From: Nitrospira sp. CG24C
GTDB lineage: Bacteria > Nitrospirota > Nitrospiria > Nitrospirales > Nitrospiraceae
Length of the DNA stretch: 61,084 nt
Direction: 5' to 3'
Assembly: GCA_002869885.2 (NCBI GenBank)
Contig: NEWR02000009.1
Coordinates: 849,171-910,254, forward strand
Shown: positions 1 to 10,087 of the stretch, piece by piece
Position numbering within the stretch: position 1 is the first letter of the stretch
Layout: each line of letters opens with the position of its first letter
Notes under the pieces: generated by a model
The model's database searches: none
Told to the model about the DNA's origin: nothing
The model's input: the letters and a program-made list of their open reading frames with translations, nothing else
Program-made: the position numbers and the translations under genes

Positions 1-950
1 CCGAGCATGGAGCCGGCTGCGGCAACCGATTCAAAATCGAGTTTGACATCGAGGTGGGTCGGCGTGAGGAACGGCGCTGACGCCCCCCCTGGAATGAAAG
101 CTTTGAGCGGTTTGTCGGAGCGCATACCTCCAGCTAGCTCGTAAATCAATTCCCGGAAGGTGACCCCCATCGGCACTTCGTAATTCCCCGGCCGTTTCAC
201 ATGGCCGCTGACGCAGAAGACTCTGGTACCGGTGCTCTTCGGTGGGGAACCGATCGATGCAAACCATTCGGGACCCCGGGCGACGATGTGAGGAAGGTTG
301 GCCAGAGTCTCGATGTTATTCACCACGGTCGGTTTGTTATAGAGACCGTGCGTCGCGGGGAAGGGAGGCTTGACGCGCGGCAGACCGCGCTTGCCTTCGA
401 GCGACTCCAGCAATGCCGTTTCTTCTCCGCAGATATAGGCCCCGGCGCCTCGATGCACCCACACATTAGCGGTAATGCCTGCGCCCAGGATATTCGTGCC
501 GATATACCCGGCGGTCCGCGCTTCGGCGATCGCCTGTTCCAAGATCCTAGCCCCCAAGACGAATTCGCCCCTGATATAAATGTAGGCGGTTTCCGCTCCG
601 ATCGCATAACAGGCGAGCACGATGCCTTCCAATATCTGATGGGGATCCCGCTCGATGAGCTGGCGGTCCTTGAACGTGCCCGGTTCACTCTCGTCCGCGT
701 TGCAACAGAGATAGCGTGGGCCCTGGTAGCCCTTGGGCAGAAATCCCCATTTCACACCGGTCGGAAAACCTGCGCCGCCGCGGCCTCGAAGCCCCGATTT
801 CATCACCATGGCGGTAACTTCAGCCGGCGGCACCTTCCCCACGACTTTACGGAGCGCCTGATAACCGCCCGCACGCTCGTAATCTTGGAGCGAGCCGGTA
901 TAGCCTGGCTGCATCATATTCTTGAGCAATATCAGTTCGTGCTTGGGCAT
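1..950 (-). CDS. nuoF: NADH-quinone oxidoreductase subunit F, truncated by window edge
   Basis: NuoF is the NADH- and FMN-binding subunit of the complex I peripheral arm, passing electrons to the N3 iron-sulfur cluster. The frame opens at the ATG whose complement is 948-950, preceded by AGGAAAACG as ribosome site, and is still open at base 1. About 316 N-terminal codons of the usual 420 or so are therefore present. Visible family motifs in order are GRGGAGFPTG (nucleotide/FMN loop), NADESEPGTFKDR and GEETALLESLEGKRG. The cysteines that hold N3 lie beyond the window. It is the last visible gene of the midA-nuoABCDEF run on this strand. Confidence 0.96.
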   Translation of the reverse strand, partial: MPKHELILLKNMMQPGYTGSLQDYERAGGYQALRKVVGKVPPAEVTAMVMKSGLRGRGGAGFPTGVKWGFLPKGYQGPRYLCCNADESEPGTFKDRQLIERDPHQILEGIVLACYAIGAETAYIYIRGEFVLGARILEQAIAEARTAGYIGTNILGAGITANVWVHRGAGAYICGEETALLESLEGKRGLPRVKPPFPATHGLYNKPTVVNNIETLANLPHIVARGPEWFASIGSPPKSTGTRVFCVSGHVKRPGNYEVPMGVTFRELIYELAGGMRSDKPLKAFIPGGASAPFLTPTHLDVKLDFESVAAAGSML

Positions 951-960
951 CGTTTTCCTA

Positions 961-1036
961 CCGATGGGTGATGGTTAATGGATAATGATCGATGAATGAC
1001 ACATTACCCATAAACCCTTTACCATCAACCATTATC
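961..1036. repeat. imperfect hairpin in nuoE-nuoF gap
   Basis: The short gap holds words such as TGGTTAATGG on one arm and ACCATCAACCATTATC on the other. The arms pair imperfectly (about 12 of 16 positions in the core). The right arm overlaps the stop codon of nuoE. It is one of five different hairpins, one in each gap of this cluster. Confidence 0.6.
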
Positions 1037-1562
1037 TTGCCGGCGGAGCCGGCAAGGGCCACATGAACGGGCCGGTCTTGAGCTGACAGGTTCCATCTCT
1101 TTTGAGATCGGCCAGGACTCGGTCGAATCTTTCCTCTGTGAGCCGTTCGTAATAGTCTTCGTTGACCTGCATCATCGGCGCAGTACCACAGGCGGCGAGG
1201 CATTCGACCGCGCTGAGGGTAAAGAGTCCGTCGGCCGTCGTCTCGCCTGGTCCGATTCCGAGTTTCGTCTTGACCCATCCAATGACCGTATCCGACCCAG
1301 CCAGCGCGCACATCAGGGATTTGCAGACTTGGAGATGGAACTTCCCCACGCGCTTGAGATTGAGCATCGTATAAAACGTGGCGGTCTCATAGACTTGTGG
1401 CGGAGTCAGACGCAAGAGCCCCGCGATCTCCTTCATCGCCGCCTCTGATACGAACCCCTCGTCCCGTTGCGCCAAGTACAGCAAGGGAATCAGCGCCGAG
1501 CGCTTCACGGGATAGCGGGACAGGATGCTGTCTATTTCGTCTTTGTACTTTTCTTTCAACAT
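1032..1562 (-). CDS. nuoE: NADH-quinone oxidoreductase subunit E
   Basis: This 176-residue protein is the thioredoxin-fold [2Fe-2S] (N1a) subunit of the NADH dehydrogenase module of complex I and partner of NuoF. The four cluster ligands are visible as C80 and C85 (CKSLMC) and C121 and C125 (CLAAC), with normal spacing. The N-terminal helical part (ILSRYPVKRSALIPLL) is typical. The ATG at 1560-1562 is preceded by AGGA. A proline-rich tail of about 15 residues after the fold is slightly long. It lies between nuoCD and nuoF on the same strand. Confidence 0.97.
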   Translation of the reverse strand: MLKEKYKDEIDSILSRYPVKRSALIPLLYLAQRDEGFVSEAAMKEIAGLLRLTPPQVYETATFYTMLNLKRVGKFHLQVCKSLMCALAGSDTVIGWVKTKLGIGPGETTADGLFTLSAVECLAACGTAPMMQVNEDYYERLTEERFDRVLADLKRDGTCQLKTGPFMWPLPAPPAR

Positions 1563-1571
1563 GCGTGCATC

Positions 1572-1652
1572 CTGAATGTGTAATGGTCAATGGTAAATGT
1601 TGAATGAGGATTCCGAAAATTACACATTGACCATTGACCATTGACCATTCGC
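1572..1652. repeat. imperfect hairpin in nuoCD-nuoE gap
   Basis: AATGGTCAATGGT on the left is matched exactly by ACCATTGACCATT on the right. The right arm carries a third tandem unit (ACCATTG repeated), as if the stem had grown by slippage. There is no T-tract, so a plain intrinsic terminator is unlikely. Confidence 0.65.
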
Positions 1653-1656
1653 TGCG

Positions 1657-3408
1657 TCATCGATCGCATTCCCCCATGACCACATCGTACGTCCCGAAGA
1701 TCGTGATGATGTCGGAAATCAGGTAGCCTCGCGCCATATGGTCGAAGGCCCCCATGTGCACAAATGAAGGCGCGCGAATCTTCATCCGGTAGGGTCGGGG
1801 GCTGCCGTCGCTGACGATGAAAAATCCCAATTCGCCCTTCGGAGCCTCGGTCGCGCAATAGGTCTCGGCCTTCGGCGGCTTGATGCCCTGGGTGTAGATG
1901 ATGAAATGGTGGATCAAACTTTCCATGTCTCGCATGACCAATTCCTTGGGCGGCGGGATATATTGCGGCGCCTCGGCCATGATCGGCCCCGCCGGGAGTT
2001 GGTCGAGGCATTGCGCAATGATCCTGGCGCTCTGCCGCATTTCTTCCATGCGGATCCAGTACCGGTCGTAGGTATCGCCGTTCTTGCCGATCGGCACCTC
2101 CCAATCGACTTTGTCATACACGCCGTAGGGTTCAGCCTTGCGGACATCGTAGGCGACACCCGACCCGCGCAAGACCGGTCCGGTACAGCCGAAATTGATT
2201 GCGTCTTCGGCTGAGAGCACCGCTACGTTCTTCGTGCGACCGATCCAGATACGGTTCGCCGCGATGAGTGAATCGTACTCCTTGACCTTCTCGGGAAAGA
2301 TATCGAGGAACGCCTTCATCCGCTGAACCAGCTCGGGGGTAAAATCGCTGTCGACGCCCCCGATGCGATAGTAATTCAGAGTCAGACGGGCCCCGCAGAG
2401 CTTCTCAAACATATCCAGCAACACTTCGCGTTCCCGGAAGGTCCAGAAAAATACGGTCATTGCGCCGACATCGAGAGCCTGCGTGCCGAGCCAAAAGAGG
2501 TGGCCGATGATACGTTGCATCTCGGCCACGATGGTCCGGATGTACTCGGCCCGGATCGGCACCGTGATTTCGAGGAGTTTTTCCACAGTGCGGACGTACG
2601 AATAATTGTTGGACATGGCGCAGACATAGTCGAGCCGATCCGTGTGCGGAATGATCTGCATGTAGGTCAGGCCCTCGGACAATTTCTCGACGCCTCGATG
2701 CAGGTAGCCGAGGTCCGGTGTGGCCTTCACAATCCGTTCGCCGTCCAGTAGGAGCACAACACGCAACACGCCGTGGGTGCTCGGATGCTGCGGCCCCATG
2801 TTCAACAGCAATTCCTCTTGCCGCTGGGAACTGGGAAGATCGGGCTCGGCGCGAAAGAAGTGTTTTTGCTCCTCGGAGACTTCGCTCTTGACGACATCGA
2901 CCGGAGCCTCGTCGAATCTCGGAATGAATTCGAACCGGCTGCGCCAGCCGCGCCCTTCGGTCGGGAAGTCCTTTCTCAACGGATAGCCCTCGTCATAATC
3001 TTCCGGCATCAAGATGCGCCGGAGATCGGGATGACCGGAAAAGCGAATGCCCATCATGTCGTACACTTCCCGCTCCAAAAACTCGGCGCCCTTCCAAATC
3101 CCGGTGACCGACGCAATCGTCGGATCGTCCTCCGTGATACGCGCCTTGAGACGCAGGCGATGCCGAAGGGGAAGCGAGTGCAAGTGGTAGACGACTTCGA
3201 ACCGGAGCTGATCTTCGGGATAATCGACCGAGCAGATATCGGTGAGATGGTCGAATGCCGCCTCCGGCGCATCGTGCAAATAGCGCATAATTTCCAGGAG
3301 GCGCGCAGCAGCCACGCACGCGGATAGGTCCCCGCGATTCTTGTCCTCGTGGATCGACAGGACCGCGTCGGGGAATTGGGCCTTCAATATTTCCAAGACA
3401 GGGTGCAT
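1657..3408 (-). CDS. nuoCD: fused NADH-quinone oxidoreductase subunit C/D
   Basis: A single 583-residue chain joins NuoC (about residues 1-185) to NuoD (about 196-583). The C part shows [18 protein letters not shown] and the motif YPLRKDFP. The D part shows [14 protein letters not shown] and YLHRGVEKL. NuoD forms the quinone-binding cavity with NuoB next to cluster N2, and NuoC helps dock the arm. Fused CD is known from enterobacteria and several other phyla and need not indicate an error. The ATG at 3406-3408 has GGAG upstream. The arginine of LHRG (R238) is, from memory, equivalent to the arginine methylated by NDUFAF7 in mitochondria, which matters because midA heads this cluster. Confidence 0.97.
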   Translation of the reverse strand: MHPVLEILKAQFPDAVLSIHEDKNRGDLSACVAAARLLEIMRYLHDAPEAAFDHLTDICSVDYPEDQLRFEVVYHLHSLPLRHRLRLKARITEDDPTIASVTGIWKGAEFLEREVYDMMGIRFSGHPDLRRILMPEDYDEGYPLRKDFPTEGRGWRSRFEFIPRFDEAPVDVVKSEVSEEQKHFFRAEPDLPSSQRQEELLLNMGPQHPSTHGVLRVVLLLDGERIVKATPDLGYLHRGVEKLSEGLTYMQIIPHTDRLDYVCAMSNNYSYVRTVEKLLEITVPIRAEYIRTIVAEMQRIIGHLFWLGTQALDVGAMTVFFWTFREREVLLDMFEKLCGARLTLNYYRIGGVDSDFTPELVQRMKAFLDIFPEKVKEYDSLIAANRIWIGRTKNVAVLSAEDAINFGCTGPVLRGSGVAYDVRKAEPYGVYDKVDWEVPIGKNGDTYDRYWIRMEEMRQSARIIAQCLDQLPAGPIMAEAPQYIPPPKELVMRDMESLIHHFIIYTQGIKPPKAETYCATEAPKGELGFFIVSDGSPRPYRMKIRAPSFVHMGAFDHMARGYLISDIITIFGTYDVVMGECDR

Positions 3409-3420
3409 AGCTCCATTCGT

Positions 3421-3498
3421 CGTAAAGTCATCAAGTCTATAAAGTCATAAGATCAAAAGGCTTGAAAGACTTTCGAACTTTTGACTTCACGACTGTTA
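3421..3498. repeat. imperfect hairpin in nuoB-nuoCD gap
   Basis: GTCGTAAAGTCA on the left and TGACTTCACGAC on the right pair with one mismatch. Further AAGTC-type words continue inward. The stem sequence is unrelated to those in the neighbouring gaps, although position and build are the same. Confidence 0.55.
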
Positions 3499-3975
3499 TT
3501 TCACAAATACTTTCTCCCGCTGAATCTTTTCCTGCAGCTTCAGTAATCCATCGAGCAACGCTTCCGGACGGGGCGGACAGCCCGGCACATAGACATCGAC
3601 CGGAATAATCTGGTCGACGCCCTGGACCACCGCGTAACTGTTGTAATGGTTACCTGACGTAGCGCAGGAACCCATGGAAATGACATAGCGCGGTTCCGGC
3701 ATCTGATCGTAGATACGGCGGATCACTGGCGCCATCTTGCGCGTCACAGTACCGGCGATGATCATGAGATCGGCCTGCCGCGGCGAGGCCCGAAAAACCC
3801 CGGCGCCGAATCGATCCAGATCGTACCGCGACGATACACTCGCAATCATTTCGATAGCGCAGCAGGCCAGGCCGAACGTCATCGGCCACAACGCCGACTT
3901 CCGAGACCAGTTCACCACCGCGTCCAGATTGGTCGTCAGAATATTCGCCTCGAACTGTCGCTCCAGAAAGCTCAT
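3496..3975 (-). CDS. nuoB: NADH-quinone oxidoreductase subunit B
   Basis: NuoB (159 residues) carries the terminal [4Fe-4S] cluster N2 that reduces quinone. All four ligands are visible: the tandem pair C38-C39 in ACCAIEM, C104 in [13 protein letters not shown] and C133 in [14 protein letters not shown]. The N-terminus is of the short bacterial type. The ATG at 3973-3975 follows GGAGCGAAGCGAC. It is flanked by nuoA and nuoCD on the same strand. Confidence 0.98.
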   Translation of the reverse strand: MSFLERQFEANILTTNLDAVVNWSRKSALWPMTFGLACCAIEMIASVSSRYDLDRFGAGVFRASPRQADLMIIAGTVTRKMAPVIRRIYDQMPEPRYVISMGSCATSGNHYNSYAVVQGVDQIIPVDVYVPGCPPRPEALLDGLLKLQEKIQREKVFVK

Positions 3976-3989
3976 GTCGCTTCGCTCCA

Positions 3990-4055
3990 GTGCTGAGTTC
4001 TAAGTTCTGAGTTCTGAGTTTCCGAAAGCAACTCAGAACCCAGAACTCATAACTG
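3990..4055. repeat. imperfect hairpin in nuoA-nuoB gap
   Basis: The left arm has three GAGTTCT-like units in tandem. The right arm has the reverse complement AACTCAGAACCCAGAACTC, giving a 19-bp stem with one mismatch around a short loop. The tandem words again suggest slippage within the stem. Confidence 0.7.
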
Positions 4056-4070
4056 CGCGCTTTCGGCGCG

Positions 4071-4442
4071 CTAGTCCCATTCCAGCGCCCCCTTCTTCCA
4101 TGCGTACCAGAATCCGGCCAGCAGGATGCCGATAAACACGAGCATCTCGATGAGGCCCAGCAGGCCGAGGGACTGAAACCGGACAGCCCAAGGGACCATG
4201 AAAATGACCTCGATATCGAAAATGACGAACAGCATCGCGATGATGTAATAGCGCATCGGGAACTGGATGCGCGCGTCGGAAAACAGCGGGCTTCCGCTTT
4301 CATAGGGTGTCAGCTTGGCTCGATAGGGGCGACTCGGCCGAATAAGCGAGCCGCCGAGCAGCGCAAAGGCGCCGAAGATAAGACCAACGACGATAAATAA
4401 GAGAATCGGTATGTAATTCTCTGGAACGCCTATGCTATCCAT
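4071..4442 (-). CDS. nuoA: NADH-quinone oxidoreductase subunit A
   Basis: NuoA (123 residues) is a three-helix membrane subunit at the junction of the complex I arms. Visible are a first hydrophobic helix (residues 9-30), the conserved loop around PYESGSPLFSDARIQFPMRYY and two further helices, including the acidic FDIEVIFMVPWA. The ATG at 4440-4442 has AGGG seven bases upstream. It is the first nuo gene after midA. Confidence 0.97.
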   Translation of the reverse strand: MDSIGVPENYIPILLFIVVGLIFGAFALLGGSLIRPSRPYRAKLTPYESGSPLFSDARIQFPMRYYIIAMLFVIFDIEVIFMVPWAVRFQSLGLLGLIEMLVFIGILLAGFWYAWKKGALEWD

Positions 4443-4455
4443 CAGTAAACCCTAT

Positions 4456-4536
4456 GGTTGATGGTTAATGGTAGATGGGGCATGGAAGGACCGTGCTCAT
4501 AAATTTTCATCAGCCATTTTCCATCAACCATTATCC
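4456..4536. repeat. imperfect hairpin in midA-nuoA gap
   Basis: ATGGTTAATGG (4461-4471) pairs with CCATCAACCAT (4521-4531) with one mismatch, and the words extend on both sides. The right arm overlaps the midA stop codon. Confidence 0.6.
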
Positions 4537-5709
4537 ATTCGCACCCACAGCAAGTGCCGAGCCGAAGAAAGGCTTGAATCTCAACCCATCCAGTTCCGGA
4601 TGACTGATTCCCTTGTGTTGGATAAGCACCTTAAACGTGCTGCCCATGCCATTCGGCTTCAGGAGATGAATCGCGGCGCGAAACTCCGGACTCTCCGGCT
4701 GTAATTCCCCGATCATCTCTTCAACACCGAGCCCCATGAGAAAACTCATTTGGTTCGTGAACCCCGTCACGTGAAGCCCCTGTTTCTCACCGGCAGAAAC
4801 CAGACTCGAAAAGTCTACGTGCGCGGTCATGTCCTGTTCGCCGACGCGAATGAAGGGATTCTCGTTCGTCCGCTGCTGGAAGTAACAAAGGAACGTGCCA
4901 TCCTTCCGCTCAGGTCCATAGAGATCCTGCGCTGTATGGCCATAATCGATCGTCATAACAAATCCACGATCCATCAGCCGGGCGACCTGCTCCATCCAGT
5001 CCAGCGCCTGGGTATTCACCTCAGTTCGGTAGCCTTCCGGCCACGCGCGGTCGAGTTGTTGTAGATATCGAACGAGCGCGGACGTCGACAGGGGCTTGAG
5101 ACAGCTCACAAAGACTCCGTTTCGAACATCCACACAAAGTTCTTCAGCCTGTCCGTCCGTGACCTGAATCCGATGCACCGGAAAGGCATCGATCAATTCA
5201 TTGCTGAAGAACAAGCCGGTCACGCTCTCCGGGGCCAGTCCGCTAAGGTCTTCCACCCAAGTGACAAGGCCCGGCTTGCTGAGCCAATGAGTCAAACTCT
5301 GGCGCTGCCGTTCCCGCATCGCCGGGCTCCGTTCGATGAGCACGTAGCGAACACGAGATGCGAGGTCGCCCTGCTGAGCATGAATCGCCGCCAAACAATC
5401 ACGGGCTAACAAGCCTTTGCCGGCGCCCATTTCAACGATCGTCAAAGGAGCGGGGCATCCCAACAATTCGTCCATTTGTCTAGCTTGTGCGGCAATCGCA
5501 CGCCCGAGAATCGGATGCACATCGGAGCTGGTGTAGAAATCCCCGGACCAGCCGATACGTTCATGGTCCGTACCCAGCGGGTCACGCATGTAGTAGCCGA
5601 ATTGGGGATGGTACAGCGCCAGTTCCATGAAGCGGACAAAGGGGATTGGCCCGTTTCTGGCGATCTCGGACGAAATGGCAGCGATGAGTTCGGGATGCCC
5701 GGTTGTCAC
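4531..5709 (-). CDS. midA: MidA/NDUFAF7-family SAM-dependent methyltransferase
   Basis: This 392-residue protein belongs to the class I methyltransferase family DUF185. Its mitochondrial member, NDUFAF7/MidA, symmetrically dimethylates an arginine of the complex I subunit NDUFS2 (the NuoD homologue). Visible are the N-terminal signature around FVRFMELALYHPQFGYY, the block GDFYTSSDVHPILG and SAM motif I VEMGAGKGLLARD near residue 95. The GTG at 5707-5709 is preferred because GAGGAG lies six bases upstream; a TTG two codons earlier is poorly spaced. Its position directly upstream of nuoA supports a role in maturing NuoCD, which is an inference from context. Confidence 0.9.
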   Translation of the reverse strand: MTTGHPELIAAISSEIARNGPIPFVRFMELALYHPQFGYYMRDPLGTDHERIGWSGDFYTSSDVHPILGRAIAAQARQMDELLGCPAPLTIVEMGAGKGLLARDCLAAIHAQQGDLASRVRYVLIERSPAMRERQRQSLTHWLSKPGLVTWVEDLSGLAPESVTGLFFSNELIDAFPVHRIQVTDGQAEELCVDVRNGVFVSCLKPLSTSALVRYLQQLDRAWPEGYRTEVNTQALDWMEQVARLMDRGFVMTIDYGHTAQDLYGPERKDGTFLCYFQQRTNENPFIRVGEQDMTAHVDFSSLVSAGEKQGLHVTGFTNQMSFLMGLGVEEMIGELQPESPEFRAAIHLLKPNGMGSTFKVLIQHKGISHPELDGLRFKPFFGSALAVGANG

Positions 5710-6050
5710 AAGCAACTCCTCTTATCCTCAGCGTAACCACTCAGGTATTCAGGCTAAAGGCGATAAATGATCTCGCAAAGCACGAATCACGCAGTTCAAC
5801 ACCTTCGAAGCCCAACTCTAAAAGCCTTCAGCCTATCTACCTGAGTCGTACTCCTCATCCCATCGACAACACAAGAAAAATGGCACCACTAGCCGAGGAT
5901 ACACCCCACCCCTCCCTCTTGAAGGGTCGATAGAGGGCCGAAAGTGGCGTAGATTAGCCTTGAGTTTGCTGCTAAGTCAAGGTGAAATCAGGGAGAAATT
6001 GCGCTTGAGCAGAGAGGGTTAGGAGGAGAGTCGAGGGCAAGCTTTCTTGT
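5710..6050. repeat. gene-free gap with long inverted repeat
   Basis: No gene is seen here. Bases 5739-5761 and 5824-5846 are 23-base arms of an inverted repeat with a few mismatches. They are built on ACTCAGGT at the outside and CAGGCT-AAGGC at the inside. The CTTCAGCCT word recurs in the gaps at 23632-23752 and 31790-31852. Confidence 0.6.
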
Positions 6051-6476
6051 TCAAGCGACCTGGCTGCTGTATTTGTTCGATGGTCCAAGAAGCAGCCTGA
6101 TGGCTTGATTGAGTTCGGCGATGCCGAAGGGTTTTTGGAGAAAAGTGAGTTGGTCCTTGTGGAACGCATGTGAGGCTGTTTCAGCTTCAGGACTGCCGGA
6201 CATCATCACTACTTTGAGACCGGGGCGCTGGATAAGAAGGTCGGAGACCAGTTGATCGCCCATCATGTCCGGCATTTTCCAATCCGTGACCAATGCGTCA
6301 ATGGTGGAAGGGAATTCCGCTGCAACCTGCTTTGCCTGTTGGGCATTATTGGCTATCAGTACACAATAGCCTATGCGGGCCAGCTCCATCTCGAAGATGA
6401 TCGTAATGGCCGATTCGTCGTCGACAAGCAGAATCGTGTCTTTCCGCGCACTATTGATCGCAGAGACAACCCCCAT
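6051..6476 (-). CDS. single-domain response regulator
   Basis: This 141-residue stand-alone receiver domain has no output domain. The acidic pair is D19-D20 (LLVDDE), the phospho-acceptor D65 (VTDWKMPD), the switch serine S93 (MMSGS) and the lysine K115 (FLQKPF), so it should be phosphorylatable. The start at 6476 is chosen because GGAGGT lies nine bases upstream; an in-frame start at 6527 lacks such a site. No sensor kinase is nearby, so its partner is unknown. Such CheY-like proteins act by protein-protein contact. Confidence 0.9.
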   Translation of the reverse strand: MGVVSAINSARKDTILLVDDESAITIIFEMELARIGYCVLIANNAQQAKQVAAEFPSTIDALVTDWKMPDMMGDQLVSDLLIQRPGLKVVMMSGSPEAETASHAFHKDQLTFLQKPFGIAELNQAIRLLLGPSNKYSSQVA

Positions 6477-7265
6477 AAAATCCTTACCTCCGTTTCGAAT
6501 GAGCAACAGAACTAATTCGAATGCCATGCTACCGCAGAGGCTCCAACTGACAAAGCAATTATTGTAATTCCTCCGTCAGGGATGTTCTGGCGCTTGACAG
6601 AAAAGAGGATGGGAAAGACACCCACGTTGGTCCTGTGCTCCCGGAACGCGCACGATCAGAATGTGCTCGTTCGACGGCCGCACGTAGACCAACATACGTG
6701 TCCTTCCCGGTGAGAAAAAGCTAGCGAGCTAGAAAGGATCAATTTAAAAAGATCGACGGTGGTCGCCTGGGACAAGAGCGCGTCTCGGCGCGCTCAGGGT
6801 TGGGCGGGTGAGAATGTTGCGCGCAGTAAAGGGCAGCCTCGCCCGCTCCTTAAATAGAGAGTTAGCGAATTGAAGGCCCTCGCCCGGGCTAAGGGCATGT
6901 CCCGGGAATTCGATTGCGAAGCAATCGGAGGGTAGGGCGGGTGAAAAATATCTGCCCTTGGGTGGGCGGGTGAGAATGCCGCGCGCAGGGGAAGATCAAT
7001 CAGCCCCCGTCCCTGGATTCGCAAATCGCGAAAGTTTCGGTTTCGCAATTCTCCTCCCCCACATCCCTCTCACGACGCTGAGGCTCCTCGCGTACTTTGC
7101 CGGAGAAGCGGGGATCCACCGAGATTCTCCTGGGAAGGAAAGCTGGAACTGACCGAGGTACTGCGACGCCAGTCGCAGCCGAGGGAATTCCAGAAGGTTT
7201 CCGCCCAGGAGAATCCGGAAGGGTCGCTTTAGATGCAGGGGAGCGAGAGCGTCAGTGTCGTGTTC
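6477..7265. repeat. gene-free region with several repeats
   Basis: About 790 bases without a convincing gene. It contains an inverted repeat (6611-6632 with 6687-6708; starts GGGAA, ends GTTGGTC) and a short perfect palindrome CGATTGC-GAA-GCAATCG at 6911-6927. It also has two 26-base direct repeats at 6801-6826 and 6963-6988 that differ at two positions, plus a partial third unit near 6933. The G-rich words TGGGCGGGTGA recur. I see no tRNA or known RNA here. Confidence 0.55.
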
Positions 7266-9995
7266 TTACGTTCCGTGGCACTTCTTGTATTTTTTCCCGC
7301 TACCGCAAGGGCAGGGGTCGTTGCGGCCGACTTTGTCGTCGCTGTGCTGAACCGTCTGAGGGGCGACCGGTTCTTCTCCGCGATTGAGGATGAGCGTTGG
7401 TTGGGGTCGTGAAATGACTGGAGGGGGTGGAGGTGTCGGTGCAGCGGTAGGTTGTTCTTCATGCCGGACTGCCTGCACATGGAAGAGCCGGTCGAGCGTA
7501 TCGGACTTGATCCGTTCCATCAGGCCAGAAAAAAGATCGTAGCCTTCCCGCTTATACTCGATGAGCGGATCCTTTTGGCCGTAGCCGCGCAATCCAATCC
7601 CGTCGCGCAGGTGATCCATCCCCAATAAGTGATCTTTCCAATGGTGGTCGATGACCTGGAGCATGAAGGTCTTCTCCAGGAAGCGCATCAATTCAGGGCT
7701 CAAATCCTGTTCTCTCCGATCGTAAGCCTCGCGCACATGTGTGCGGAGGTCTTCGACCAAGGCGTCGCGCCCGATGGTGCGGAGCGCCTCGCCTCCATCG
7801 CCCTTACCCTGGGCGATGTCGAAGCCGAATTGGCTGTGCATGAGCTCAGCGAGCCCTTTCATATCCCACTCTTCGGGATATTGTTCCGCCGGACAGTAGA
7901 TGTTCAGCGCGGACTCCACCAGACCGTCGATCATGTTGCGAAGATCGTCTTTCAGATTCGTCCCGCCCAGGACGGCGCGCCGGTGCTGGTAAATCACCTC
8001 GCGCTGCTTGTTCATGACATCGTCGTACTCCAACAGCTGTTTCCGGATATCGAAGTGGTGGCCCTCGACCTTCTTCTGGGCATTGGCAATAGCCCTGGTG
8101 ACCATGCCATGTTCGATCGGGACACCTTCTTCCATGCCGAGCTTGAGCATCAGCTGGGAGACCCGCTCGGAGGCGAAGATACGCATCAGATCATCTTCCA
8201 GCGAGAGATAGAATCGTGACGAACCAGGGTCTCCCTGGCGGCCGGCACGGCCTCGGAGCTGGTTGTCGATCCGGCGGCTTTCGTGGCGTTCGGTCCCAAG
8301 AATGTGGAGCCCGCCTGCCGCGAGGACCTCTTGTTTGTCCTTCTCGCAATCGGCCCGAATCTGTTCGAAGATCTTCAACTTGTCCGCTTCCGTCAAGTTT
8401 TCTTCCCGGTACAGGATCTGCTTGAACATGAAGTCGGGATTGCCGCCCAAGAGAATGTCGGTACCGCGGCCCGCCATGTTCGTCGCAATGGTGACGGCGC
8501 CCTTGTGGCCGGCCTGGGCGATGATCTCGGCTTCCCGCTCATGCTGTTTGGCATTGAGGACGTTGTACTTCACGCCAGTCCGGCTCAAGTAGCCGGCAAG
8601 CCGCTCCGATTTTTCGATGGAAATTGTGCCGACCAGGACGGGCTGGCCGCGCTCGTGGCATTCCTTGATGTCTTCGACGATCGCGGAGAATTTTTCTTTC
8701 TCGGTCCGGTAGACAACATCCGCGTAATCCAGGCGGATCATGTTGCGATTGGTCGGGACCACGTTGACGTCGAGATTGTAGATCTTGGCAAACTCCGCTG
8801 CTTCGGTATCCGCCGTGCCGGTCATGCCGCTGAGCTTCTTGTACATCCGGAAATAGTTCTGGAAGGTGACCGAGGCCAGCGTCTGATTCTCGTTCGCGAT
8901 CTTCACGCCTTCTTTGGCTTCGACGGCCTGGTGCAGGCCGTCGCTCCAGCGGCGCCCCGGCATGAGCCGCCCGGTGAATTCGTCCACGATGATGACTTCG
9001 CCCTCTTTCACGACATAATCCACGTCCCGTTTGTAGAGGCTATAGGCCTGGAGCCCCTTGACGACGTGATGAACGAGGTCCATATGGTTGGGATCGTAGA
9101 GGTTATCCACGCCGAGCAATTTCTCGACCCGGACGTTGCCGTCCTCGGTCAACGACGCGGTCTTCGTCTTTTCCTCGACCGTGTAGTCTTGCTCCGCTTT
9201 TAGCTGCGGGATAATCGCGTTGATGCGGTAGTAGAGATCGGTTGTCTCATCCGTCGGACCGGAGATAATCAGCGGCGTGCGGGCTTCGTCGATGAGGATG
9301 CTGTCGACTTCGTCCACGATGGCGAAGTTCAACTCCCGTTGCACGCACTGGGCCAAATCGGTGACGACCAGGTTGTCACGTAGGTAGTCAAAGCCATATT
9401 CATTGTTCGTCCCGTAGGTGATGTCGGCGCGATAGGCTTCAGGCCTCGTGCAGGGGCGGAGAGACTGGAGCCGCTTGTCGGAAGCCTCATAGGTCGGATC
9501 GAAGAAAAAGGAGGCATCGTGTTGGATGATGCCAACCGAGAGTCCCAGCGCGTTGTAGAGCACGCCCATCCACTGCGCATCGCGTTTTGCAAGGTAGTCG
9601 TTGACGGTGATCAGGTGCACGCCCTTTCCTTCGAGCGCATTCAGATACACCGGCAGCGTGGCCATCAGGGTTTTCCCTTCGCCGGTTTTCATTTCTGCGA
9701 TGCGGCCTCGATGGAGAATCATGCCGCCGATCAACTGCACATCGAAATGGCGCATGCTCAGCTTGCGGCGGGACATTTCTCGGCAGACCGCGAAGGCCTC
9801 AGGCAGGATATCGTCCAGGGTCTCCCCGGCCCCAAGACGCTTCTTGAACTCCTGGGTCTTGTCCACGAGGGCTTGATCAGGGAGTGGCGTCAGGCCGGAT
9901 TCCAGGCTCGTGATCCGCTCCACAATGGGGCGGATTGCCTTGATTTCACGATCGTTTTTGCTGCCGAAGATTTGGTTGAGTAGTGACGTGACCAT
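7266..9995 (-). CDS. secA: preprotein translocase ATPase SecA
   Basis: SecA is the ATPase that drives proteins through SecYEG. The chain (909 residues from the chosen start) shows the Walker A region [14 protein letters not shown], the DEAD-type [16 protein letters not shown], the block [14 protein letters not shown] and a C-terminal zinc site [13 protein letters not shown], as in SecB-interacting forms. Start M is placed at 9993-9995, giving the typical opening [19 protein letters not shown] twelve codons upstream would add a non-conserved leader. It is divergent from the envelope island to its right. Confidence 0.97.
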   Translation of the reverse strand: MVTSLLNQIFGSKNDREIKAIRPIVERITSLESGLTPLPDQALVDKTQEFKKRLGAGETLDDILPEAFAVCREMSRRKLSMRHFDVQLIGGMILHRGRIAEMKTGEGKTLMATLPVYLNALEGKGVHLITVNDYLAKRDAQWMGVLYNALGLSVGIIQHDASFFFDPTYEASDKRLQSLRPCTRPEAYRADITYGTNNEYGFDYLRDNLVVTDLAQCVQRELNFAIVDEVDSILIDEARTPLIISGPTDETTDLYYRINAIIPQLKAEQDYTVEEKTKTASLTEDGNVRVEKLLGVDNLYDPNHMDLVHHVVKGLQAYSLYKRDVDYVVKEGEVIIVDEFTGRLMPGRRWSDGLHQAVEAKEGVKIANENQTLASVTFQNYFRMYKKLSGMTGTADTEAAEFAKIYNLDVNVVPTNRNMIRLDYADVVYRTEKEKFSAIVEDIKECHERGQPVLVGTISIEKSERLAGYLSRTGVKYNVLNAKQHEREAEIIAQAGHKGAVTIATNMAGRGTDILLGGNPDFMFKQILYREENLTEADKLKIFEQIRADCEKDKQEVLAAGGLHILGTERHESRRIDNQLRGRAGRQGDPGSSRFYLSLEDDLMRIFASERVSQLMLKLGMEEGVPIEHGMVTRAIANAQKKVEGHHFDIRKQLLEYDDVMNKQREVIYQHRRAVLGGTNLKDDLRNMIDGLVESALNIYCPAEQYPEEWDMKGLAELMHSQFGFDIAQGKGDGGEALRTIGRDALVEDLRTHVREAYDRREQDLSPELMRFLEKTFMLQVIDHHWKDHLLGMDHLRDGIGLRGYGQKDPLIEYKREGYDLFSGLMERIKSDTLDRLFHVQAVRHEEQPTAAPTPPPPPVISRPQPTLILNRGEEPVAPQTVQHSDDKVGRNDPCPCGSGKKYKKCHGT

Positions 9996-10087
9996 GGTAC
10001 TGTCGCTCGAAACGAACGCCGATGCCCCCAAAAGTAATTTTGGTAGTATACAACATCCTTTCCTTGAATCCTATAACAAGCAGCAGC

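Noticed and set aside
201..971. Open frame of 256 codons on the plus strand
   Set aside because: Fully antisense to nuoF, with no ribosome site or domain; it arises from codon bias of the real gene.
8283..9203. Open frame of 306 codons on the plus strand
   Set aside because: Antisense to secA, whose motifs are unambiguous.
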